A stretch of DNA of 7,989 nt, taken from the NCBI RefSeq assembly GCF_000716445.1, contig NZ_JNWK01000114.1, positions 1 through 7,989 on the forward strand, written 5' to 3'. Shown piece after piece: positions 1 to 4,108 of this stretch; positions within the stretch are counted from its first letter, which is position 1, and each line of letters begins with the position of its first letter. A program made the translations under genes and the position numbers. Below the pieces are notes generated by a model. It was not told the origin of the DNA. It saw nothing but the letters and a program-made list of their open reading frames with translations, and made no database searches. This DNA is from Streptomyces wedmorensis. GTDB lineage: Bacteria; Actinomycetota; Actinomycetes; Streptomycetales; Streptomycetaceae.

Positions 1-42
1 CTTCACGGCAAGTTGATCACGAGTCTCGTCCGGGATGCGCAT
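1..42 (-). CDS. Possible gene start running off the left edge; antitoxin-like N-terminus (partial)
   Basis: On the minus strand an ATG at 42-40 opens a frame that continues to the window edge and gives MRIPDETRDQLAVK. Short starts of the form 'R(I/V)xDETRxxLA' are typical of actinobacterial ribbon-helix-helix antitoxin or DNA-binding proteins, so an antitoxin-type regulator is a reasonable guess. Only 14 residues are visible. Upstream there is a weak GGTG at a suitable distance and no strong Shine-Dalgarno site. The same frame stays open to the right of the ATG, so the start could lie further upstream. A competing reading is a plus-strand C-terminus ending at the TAA at 97-99, whose third-position GC is higher (about 24 of 32 codons). 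The assignment is tentative. Confidence 0.3.
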   Translation of the reverse strand, partial: MRIPDETRDQLAVK

Positions 43-89
43 ACGACACCAACGAGCCCCAGCTTTGAAAGCAACACCTTGATGATCGG

Positions 90-113
90 CAGGCCCTAAC
101 GGTTGTCCCGTAA
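90..113 (+). repeat. Imperfect direct repeat, copy 1 (CTAA-N6-TCCCGTAA motif)
   Basis: This 24-base stretch matches 511-534 at 20 of 24 positions. Both contain CAGGCCCTAA, six variable bases, then TCCCGTAA, with identical spacing. A shorter related block lies ahead of each copy: 44-60 and 484-500 match at 16 of 17 bases. The CTAA-N6-TCCCGTAA part also appears inverted at 549-566. A remnant of an insertion-sequence end and a duplicated gene end are both possible. Confidence 0.6.
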
Positions 114-220
114 AAGATCTTTGGTTGGTGAGAGCGGGTGGTCGGGCCAGGGTGCCGCGCGCGACGTCTGCGGCTTCACCCGAACGAGCGGGCCTGGCGT
201 ACACCGGCACGAGCCGGGCA

Positions 221-262
221 CTGTGTGGGATGACAGCCGGAAGCGGCAGCCATCCCACACAG
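221..262 (+). promoter_or_regulatory. Perfect 12-bp-arm inverted repeat in the leader of the 80-residue gene
   Basis: CTGTGTGGGATG (221-232) and CATCCCACACAG (251-262) are exact reverse complements separated by 18 bases. The right arm ends five bases before the ribosome binding site (GAGGAGG, 267-273) of the gene starting at 278. As DNA it could be an operator for a dimeric repressor; as RNA it would form a stable hairpin right before the ribosome binding site and could act as an attenuator or a stability element. The sequence does not decide between these. Confidence 0.55.
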
Positions 263-277
263 ACGCGAGGAGGCGCC

Positions 278-520
278 ATGGCCGATCAGCCAGACGAGGC
301 CAGCCCCAACAGCTCACGCATGAGCGACAAGGAGCGGTACGAATACAGCGCAAGCATCCTCGCCGGAACCGAGGACCACTCCCACTACGGCGAGTGCGTG
401 TACGACGGCTGGTACGACGCCGACGGCAACCCGTGCACCCTGGGGAAATACAAGACGGGGGCGAACGGCACACCCATCCCCATCGACCCCAACGAGCCCC
501 CACCCGTTTACAGGCCCTAA
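278..520 (+). CDS. Small acidic hypothetical protein, 80 residues
   Basis: I do not recognise the family. The start at 278 is set by GAGGAGG at 267-273, four bases ahead of the ATG; a longer in-frame version from 125 would lack such a site. The protein begins MADQPDEASPNSS. Its middle part is rich in Tyr, Asp and Gly (YDGWYDADGNPCTLGKY), and it ends in a Pro-rich tail with the closing residues VYRP. It has two cysteines (in GECVYD and GNPCTL), no signal peptide and no membrane segment. A hairpin precedes it and a perfect palindrome starts at its stop codon, so it is probably its own transcription unit. Small acidic proteins with Gly/Thr-rich cores include some peptide natural-product precursors, but no modifying enzyme gene is in the window, so that idea is only speculation. 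Downstream is a second small protein that also begins MAD. Confidence 0.6.
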   Translation: MADQPDEASPNSSRMSDKERYEYSASILAGTEDHSHYGECVYDGWYDADGNPCTLGKYKTGANGTPIPIDPNEPPPVYRP

Positions 521-534
521 ATTTTCTCCCGTAA
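511..534 (+). repeat. Imperfect direct repeat, copy 2, overlapping the stop codon
   Basis: This is the partner of 90-113 (20 of 24 identical). It covers the last codons and TAA stop of the 80-residue gene and continues into the left arm of the palindrome at 517-566. In both copies a TAA lies at the same place in the motif. Confidence 0.6.
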
Positions 535-566
535 CCCCTGGACAGGGGTTACGGGAGAAAATTTAG
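517..566 (+). repeat. Perfect palindrome with 24-bp arms and a 2-base centre; possible terminator
   Basis: Positions 517-540 and 543-566 are exact reverse complements separated only by GA (541-542). Each arm reads from the outside CTAAATTTTC, then TCCCGTAACCCCTG. The left arm contains the stop codon of the upstream gene (518-520), and the next gene's ribosome binding site starts 26 bases after the right arm. A transcript could fold into a long hairpin with a GC-rich top and AU-rich base. There is no clean U tract, though Streptomyces terminators often lack one. It would act the same in both directions. Alternatives are two abutted insertion-sequence ends or a recombination site, because the CTAA-N6-TCCCGTAA motif recurs at 96-113. 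Confidence 0.75.
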
Positions 567-605
567 ATTGACTGCTGAACCCCCTACTGACAGGGAGGCA
601 TGCTC

Positions 606-818
606 ATGGCCGACGACCCCACTAAGCTCGAACCCACCGCAGACGACACCCAGTCACCCGCAATCCCCCCGACAGTCGACGGTATCGACCCCGAGGACGG
701 CGACGAACTGCCCCAGGCCGGCGACACCCGCAGCCTGCCGATCATCCCCGGAGGGGACAGCAAGCTGCCCGAGATCGGCACCCCCAACATCCTGCCGCCC
801 GTCCCCAGAGGCAGCTAA
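606..818 (+). CDS. Small acidic, proline-rich hypothetical protein, 70 residues
   Basis: I do not recognise the family. The frame also has an ATG at 600, but the site AGGGAGG (592-598) leaves only one base before it and seven before the ATG at 606, so 606 is preferred. The protein then starts MADDPTKLEP, like the MADQPDE start of the gene upstream. It is low-complexity and probably disordered: rich in Pro, Asp, Glu, Gly and Ile, with segments such as IPPTVDGIDPEDGDELPQAG and a Pro-rich end (LPPVPRGS). It has no cysteine, signal peptide or membrane segment. The TAA stop (816-818) lies inside the four-base target site duplicated by the IS701-like element, so the insertion left the protein unchanged while displacing everything downstream by about 1.9 kb. 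The function is unknown. Confidence 0.5.
   Translation: MADDPTKLEPTADDTQSPAIPPTVDGIDPEDGDELPQAGDTRSLPIIPGGDSKLPEIGTPNILPPVPRGS
815..818. repeat. Target-site duplication CTAA, left copy
   Basis: CTAA directly precedes the left inverted repeat and matches the CTAA at 2698-2701. Four-base YTAR-type duplications are characteristic of the IS701 family. The last three bases are the stop codon of the 606-818 gene. Confidence 0.85.
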
Positions 819-842
819 TACTCCAGTGCGACTTCGTGATCT
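819..842 (+). repeat. Left terminal inverted repeat of the IS701-like element
   Basis: It begins TACTCCAGT and matches the reverse complement of 2674-2697 at 20 of 24 positions; the differences are three adjacent bases after TACTCCAGT and one base near the inner end. The transposase stop codon (843-841 on the minus strand) overlaps its inner edge. Confidence 0.85.
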
Positions 843-2190
843 ACCCGGTTGAGGGGCTGGCGAGCCGCCGCTGGTAGTGGCTGCGGCGAGCCGCGGCCTG
901 GTGTCGTCTGCGCCAGGTTGACCAGTGCAGCAGCCTGCGTGGAGAGGTGCTTGTGGGGTTCAGCAGAGTTCCGAGCAGGTGGCGGATCTCGGGGACGGTC
1001 AGGTCGATTGGGTCGGTGCTGCGGGCGGGCTGGTTTGGCTGAGAGGTCCTTTCCGGCGTCGCGTCGGCGGCGAGGACCGCCAGGAATGCGAGCGCGAACA
1101 TGGCCAGGGTGATGTGCCGGTGCCAGGCGGTCCAGTGGCGGATTTGGTAGTGGTCCAGCCCGACCTGGCCTTTCGCGGCCTGGAAGCACTCCTCAATGCA
1201 CCATCTGGTCCCGGCTACCCGAACCAGCTCGGACAGGGCCACCCGGGTCGGGGACCAGCACAGGTAGTAGGCGAGTTCGCCGCTGGTCGGGTTGCGGCGG
1301 ATCAGGAGGTGCCGGTGGCCGTCGGCACCGATCTCGATCCAGGCCCAGTCGTGGTAGCGCGGCCCCTTCGCACCAGTTCCGGCGCTCTGCCGGTGCCAGG
1401 CGGAGCCGGGCAGGAGGCCGGCCACCGCGTCCGAGCGGGTGGCGGTCCTATCTTGGTTGATCCGCACGCGCGTGCTGCAGGAGACGGCCAGAACATAGCC
1501 GATCCGGTGGCCCTCCAACAGAGCGCGCAGGCCCGGGTCCTGGCCGTATGCCTCGTCACCGGTCACCCACGAGGCTCCGATCCCGGCGTCCAGTGTCGCG
1601 GCGATCATCTGCCCGGCCAGCGCGGGCTTGGTTGCGAACTGGGCCTGTTCGGGCACGCCGGAGCGAGTGCGGCACTCGGTGTCCTGGCACCACGAGGCAT
1701 CGGGCAGATAGAGCCGGCGGTCGATCAGCGCCCGTCCTCTGCTGGAGGCGTAGGCGAGGAAGACGCCGACCTGGCTGTTCTCGATCCTGCCCGCGGTGCC
1801 GGTGTACTGCCGCTGTACGCCTGCCGAGTTCCAGCCCTTCTTCAGAAACCCCGTCTCGTCGACAATCAGTACGCCGTCGTCGGTGCCGAGGTGGTCAAGG
1901 ACGTAGGCGCGGACGTCGTCACGGACATCATCGGCGTCCCAACGGGCGGATCGCAGCAGCCGCTGCATCGGCCCGGGGCGGTCATGGCCGGCTTGCTCGG
2001 CCAGCTGCCAGCAGTTCTTCCGCTCAGTTCGGGACAGCAGTCCGAGCAGATAGGCGCGAGCGGTCGTCCGTGGTTCCACCCTGCGGAACCGGCCCGCGAT
2101 CCGGGCCATGGCCTGGTCGAACATCGCTCGCCAGCGGGCTGCATCTATGCTGTGGCCCGCGGCCACAGCATGATCTTCAGGAGTCCACAC
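841..2190 (-). CDS. IS701-family DDE transposase, 449 residues
   Basis: This enzyme cuts and joins the element ends to move the insertion sequence. The start is a GTG at 2190 (protein MWTPEDHAVAAG), twelve bases after the stop of the DUF5958-like gene, so translation is probably coupled; the site ahead of it is weak (CAGG). The N-terminal third is helical and shows the IS701-type pattern GLLSRTERKNCWQLAEQAGH. The catalytic triad fits D111 in VLIVDETGFLKKG, D212 in WVTGDEAYGQD, and E333 or E334 in TRWCIEECFQAAKGQVGLD, followed by the family's DHYQIRHWTAWHRHITL stretch. The last about 70 residues are basic. The TAG stop runs into the left inverted repeat, as usual for compact insertion sequences. 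Length and residues look complete, so the enzyme is probably active. Confidence 0.93.
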   Translation of the reverse strand: MWTPEDHAVAAGHSIDAARWRAMFDQAMARIAGRFRRVEPRTTARAYLLGLLSRTERKNCWQLAEQAGHDRPGPMQRLLRSARWDADDVRDDVRAYVLDHLGTDDGVLIVDETGFLKKGWNSAGVQRQYTGTAGRIENSQVGVFLAYASSRGRALIDRRLYLPDASWCQDTECRTRSGVPEQAQFATKPALAGQMIAATLDAGIGASWVTGDEAYGQDPGLRALLEGHRIGYVLAVSCSTRVRINQDRTATRSDAVAGLLPGSAWHRQSAGTGAKGPRYHDWAWIEIGADGHRHLLIRRNPTSGELAYYLCWSPTRVALSELVRVAGTRWCIEECFQAAKGQVGLDHYQIRHWTAWHRHITLAMFALAFLAVLAADATPERTSQPNQPARSTDPIDLTVPEIRHLLGTLLNPTSTSPRRLLHWSTWRRRHQAAARRSHYQRRLASPSTG

Positions 2191-2202
2191 AACCTGTGAT
2201 GA

Positions 2203-2619
2203 TCACGTGGTGGCCGCTCCTGTTCCTGCATCCGTGCCCAGATGGTGCCAGGCATGGCTGCACCCCTGGGCACAGAACCGAGCCCGCCGCCGCTCGTCGG
2301 CCACGCCGAGCAGAGCGACCAGCAGCCGGAACGCCTTGACGCGCTCGTCCTGCGGCAAATTGATGATCTTTGCCAGCTGCTCGGCCAGGCGCCCTCGGGT
2401 GACCAGCACGGCCGGGGTATGGGTGGGCCGGATCCCGGCCCTGCGGATAGCCTCCGGCCCGTCCTCGATGAGGGCGCGGGCCTGGATACAGAAGCCCGCC
2501 AGGTCACGCAGGACTTCGAACTGCTCGGCGCCGTCCAAGCTCCCGAACCAGTCGACGCCCTGATCAAGCGGACGGATGCCTTGCGCCAACCGGTTCAGGA
2601 CCACCACGCGCTCGTTCAA
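2203..2619 (-). CDS. DUF5958-like protein, 138 residues, first gene of the IS701-like element
   Basis: The sequence resembles, from memory of the family, the actinobacterial DUF5958 proteins: LNRLAQGIRPLDQGVDWF near the start, DLAGFCIQARA (about 39-49), AGIRPTHTPAVLVTRGRL (61-78), INLPQDERVKAFRLLVALLG (86-105) and a Cys/His-rich end, RFCAQGCSHAWHH (114-126). The function is unknown; the C116, C120, H122, H125 and H126 cluster could bind a metal (inference). I choose the TTG at 2619 because GGAGGTG (2633-2627 on the minus strand) lies seven bases ahead of it; a longer frame from an ATG at 2643 would place that site inside the gene. It lies inside the inverted repeats and twelve bases upstream of the transposase, so the two are probably cotranscribed. 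A role in controlling or assisting transposition is plausible but not shown. Confidence 0.75.
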   Translation of the reverse strand: MNERVVVLNRLAQGIRPLDQGVDWFGSLDGAEQFEVLRDLAGFCIQARALIEDGPEAIRRAGIRPTHTPAVLVTRGRLAEQLAKIINLPQDERVKAFRLLVALLGVADERRRARFCAQGCSHAWHHLGTDAGTGAATT

Positions 2620-2626
2620 ATTGCCC

Positions 2627-2633
2627 CACCTCC
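2627..2633 (-). promoter_or_regulatory. Ribosome binding site deciding a TTG start
   Basis: The minus-strand sequence GGAGGTG is followed by seven bases and then TTG at 2619-2617. This is the strongest site near the start of the DUF5958-like gene and argues for a TTG start over the ATG at 2643. Confidence 0.6.
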
Positions 2634-2673
2634 ACAGCACCACAGGCCGTCAACGTTGTATGGCCATCGAACC

Positions 2674-2697
2674 AGATCGCGAAGTGTGACTGGAGTA
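2674..2697 (-). repeat. Right terminal inverted repeat of the IS701-like element
   Basis: Read on the minus strand it begins TACTCCAGT and ends GCGATCT, matching the left end at 20 of 24 positions. It is followed outside the element by CTAA (2698-2701). Confidence 0.85.
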
Positions 2698-2701
2698 CTA
2701 A
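2698..2701. repeat. Target-site duplication CTAA, right copy
   Basis: This is the second copy of the four-base target, directly abutting the right terminal repeat. Removing 819-2701 would restore GGC AGC TAA GTC at the end of the 606-818 gene. Confidence 0.85.
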
Positions 2702-2729
2702 GTCGCCACCGGACTCACCGGCCTGGCTG

Positions 2730-2867
2730 AAGGTTGGTTCCCGTCGAGGTCAGGGGGCGGCGGATGTCGTCCTCGCTGAGCCCGTCGAGCTTTCAGAGCA
2801 TCGCCTCGCGAAACTCCCGCAGATCGCTGGGTAGGTACTCTGTCGCGAATTCATCGATCACAGGCAT
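2730..2867 (-). pseudogene. N-terminal fragment of a DinB/DUF664-family gene with an internal stop
   Basis: From an ATG at 2867 the minus strand reads MPVIDEFATEYLPSDLREFR, then EAML, a TGA stop (2795-2793), then KLDGLSEDDIRRPLTSTGTNL. The block 'LWKLDGLSEYDIRRPLTPTGTNLLGL' is a hallmark of the DinB/DUF664 proteins of Streptomyces, so the stop replaces the usual tryptophan (TGG to TGA). Similarity ends at about 2730, where GTNL is followed by unrelated residues and a stop; the rest of the gene (normally about 160-170 residues) is missing. Family members are thiol- or metal-dependent enzymes of the mycothiol-transferase superfamily. This copy cannot make a functional protein. Confidence 0.75.
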
Positions 2868-2924
2868 GAGCCTGTCATGCACGGTCGGCGGGTTTTACCT
2901 GCGGCCAGCGCTCGGAGCCAGAGG

Positions 2925-3061
2925 TCAGACAGCCTTTGGTCGACGTGGCTTTCGACCGGCTGGGGTAGCGCCCTTGCGGGCGAGGCGTCGGCGCATGAGG
3001 GTGATGGCCGCCCCGGTGATCAGGGGCTCGGAGTGCTGAATGAATGTCCGTAGTCCCTCGC
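2925..3061 (-). pseudogene. C-terminal remnant of an IS5-like transposase, frameshifted
   Basis: On the minus strand the frame reads TFIQHSEPLITGAAITLM, then RRRLARKGATPAGRKPRRPK and a TGA stop at 2927-2925. The pattern 'ARDYE...SE.(M/L)I...AAI..(M)..RRLAR' is typical of the extreme C-terminus of IS5-family transposases. ARDY is found immediately upstream but in another frame (3061-3050), so one base has been lost at about 3046-3052, next to TACGGACATT. Nothing convincing from the catalytic part of the enzyme follows upstream, so only the tail survives. It sits 57 bp from the DinB fragment and in the same direction. Assignment to the exact family is by pattern only. Confidence 0.55.
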
Positions 3062-3228
3062 GTGGTGGGCGTGCACAGCTGGTTCCTGGCGGGCCCGGCA
3101 GCCGGGTGACCTGCTAAGGCCGGTTCCCGGGCGAGTGTCTTCTTGGTGCAGACGTCGAACGCGATCGTGGCTTCGGAGTCACGAATCGGGACTTGTCGAT
3201 GCGAACCGAGGCGTCACTCTTTCGAACC

Positions 3229-3242
3229 CGCCTGATCAGGCG
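3229..3242. promoter_or_regulatory. Perfect 14-bp palindrome, candidate operator
   Basis: CGCCTGATCAGGCG reads identically on both strands, with a central TGATCA. It lies 133 bases upstream of the start at 3376, in a region where a promoter is expected, so it could be a binding site for a dimeric regulator. No regulator gene is adjacent. Confidence 0.3.
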
Positions 3243-3332
3243 TGCCTCTCCCTGAGCGCTGATAGTGGAACCGTCATGAAGGCGGCGGTTCAGCCGCCCC
3301 GATGGGCGCCCATGTGCCGTCGGTACTGCTTG

Positions 3333-3349
3333 CCGGCGGCAGCCGCCGG
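3333..3349 (+). promoter_or_regulatory. GC-rich hairpin in the leader of the orphan gene
   Basis: CCGGCGG and CCGCCGG form a seven-base-pair stem around CAG, ending 26 bases before the ATG at 3376. In a transcript it would sit just before the ribosome binding site. It could affect translation or stability, or be a terminator for transcripts entering from the left. Confidence 0.35.
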
Positions 3350-3375
3350 GCTCTCGCAGCGAAGGGAAACAGGTA

Positions 3376-3936
3376 ATGGATGAAGAGACGTTCAAAGTCG
3401 CCCCAGCTCCGCGCGCAGTCGCACGAGACGCTGGTAGTCAGAGTGGGCGTGAGCCGATCACCGACCACACGGGAGCTCCCCTCAGGAAGGGGAAAGTTTA
3501 CAAATACTCTTTGGGCTACATGAACGACAACACGGGGTACTTCGTCGGCGAGTACGCCAAATGGTTCCGCAACTATGAGTATGACTGGGACTATGTGATC
3601 AAGGGTTCCGGCGACAGGCCTTACGAGTACGGCCTAAGGTTCTTCAATTACGACTCCCAGAGCGACACGTCGGCTATTTACGAGGGAGACCACCTGAGGC
3701 TTCGCTGCGATATGCAGTATTGGCGAAAGGTGGGCGACCGCGTAAAGCGCAGCGGGAACTGGTCGGACGGCCACAGGATGGTCCTTGAAATCGGTAGCTC
3801 GAAATGGCACGGCATTCACCGCCTGAAGGACGTGAGTACCGGAGAGTACGTGGAACATCACTGGAAGGGCGCGTGCACTTATGGGCACGAAAATAAGGCA
3901 CTCTTCTTCTTTGTTGAGGACAAGAACGCGTCGTAG
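3376..3936 (+). CDS. Orphan hypothetical protein, 186 residues, aromatic-rich and lower in GC
   Basis: I do not recognise the family. The ATG at 3376 follows GAAGGGA (3361-3367) by eight bases. The first about 35 residues look flexible (Ala, Pro and Ser rich, including SGREPITDHTGAP). The rest is dense in Tyr, Trp and Phe, for example YKYSLGYMNDNTGYF (about 43-57), NYEYDWDYV and ENKALFFFVEDK near the end, with alternating polar and aromatic residues that suggest a beta-rich fold. It has two cysteines (in LRCDMQ and GACTYG), no signal peptide and no membrane helix. By hand count the stretch 3481-3720 is about 52% GC (124 of 240), against about 75% in a sampled line of the Tn3 gene, so it was probably acquired from a lower-GC source. 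It is flanked by transposon remnants and has no operon partner; it may be cargo of a Tn3-type element. Its function cannot be inferred. Confidence 0.75.
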   Translation: MDEETFKVAPAPRAVARDAGSQSGREPITDHTGAPLRKGKVYKYSLGYMNDNTGYFVGEYAKWFRNYEYDWDYVIKGSGDRPYEYGLRFFNYDSQSDTSAIYEGDHLRLRCDMQYWRKVGDRVKRSGNWSDGHRMVLEIGSSKWHGIHRLKDVSTGEYVEHHWKGACTYGHENKALFFFVEDKNAS

Positions 3937-3978
3937 AGCCTCTGATGACTGCCTTGCTCGGTGGCACCGCGCCGACTG

Positions 3979-4033
3979 CTGGCGTGCTTTCCCCGCCCTG
4001 CCCCACGCCAGTCGCACATCGTGCAGGGGAAAG
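3979..4033. repeat. Two interlocking inverted repeats downstream of the orphan gene
   Basis: CTGGCGTG (3979-3986) pairs with CACGCCAG (4004-4011). CTTTCCCC (3987-3994) pairs with GGGGAAAG (4026-4033). Both pairs are exact, and because they overlap they form a pseudoknot-like or mutually exclusive arrangement. They lie 43 bases after the stop at 3936, so a transcription terminator for the orphan gene is the simplest reading. A run of eight C residues follows at 4051-4058. Confidence 0.4.
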
Positions 4034-4108
4034 TCCGGCTGCTTGTCCCGCCCCCCCCACCTCTGACTCCTAGAGCTGAGAGGCTGACCGCAGTGTCGAA
4101 CTGGGCCA

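Larger units (their letters stand above)
819..2697 (-). mobile_element. Complete IS701-family insertion sequence with an accessory DUF5958-like gene
   Basis: The element is 1879 bp. It is bounded by 24-bp inverted repeats beginning TACTCCAGT and by a four-base CTAA duplication (815-818 and 2698-2701). Inside are two minus-strand genes: a 138-residue DUF5958-like protein near the right end and, twelve bases after its stop, a 449-residue DDE transposase reaching the left repeat. Both frames are intact, so this is probably a recent insertion. Typical IS701 members are about 1.4-1.5 kb with a single gene, so the extra gene accounts for the larger size. The 78-bp interval between the right end and the first start codon should carry the element's promoter. 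Confidence 0.9.
3062..3375. other. Gene-poor interval with inverted repeats ahead of the orphan gene
   Basis: I see no convincing gene here; the open frames on both strands have no recognisable motifs or ribosome binding sites. It contains a perfect 14-bp palindrome (3229-3242), a loose GAACCG/CGGTTC pair (about 3268-3293) and a GC-rich hairpin (3333-3349). It should hold the promoter of the gene at 3376, but I cannot identify its elements with confidence. Confidence 0.5.

Noticed and set aside
1..99. Plus-strand partial reading ending MIGRP at a TAA (97-99)
   Set aside because: Third-position GC is moderately high, but no motif is recognised and it competes with the antitoxin-like minus-strand start; kept only as an alternative.
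925..2199. A long plus-strand open frame opposite the IS701 transposase
   Set aside because: It is the antisense of a well-supported transposase with catalytic motifs; high GC makes long antisense frames common, and its translation has no recognisable motif.
2734..3039. A plus-strand frame of about 100 residues
   Set aside because: It is antisense to the DinB fragment and the transposase tail, has low-complexity Ser/Arg content and no ribosome binding site.
3221..3242. TTCGAACCC followed by a palindrome, suggesting a tRNA T-arm or attachment site
   Set aside because: No matching T-stem, anticodon arm or acceptor stem can be drawn on either strand.
4051..4058. Run of eight C residues as a phase-variable tract
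   Set aside because: It lies between genes and away from any start codon or recognisable promoter, so no switching role can be supported.
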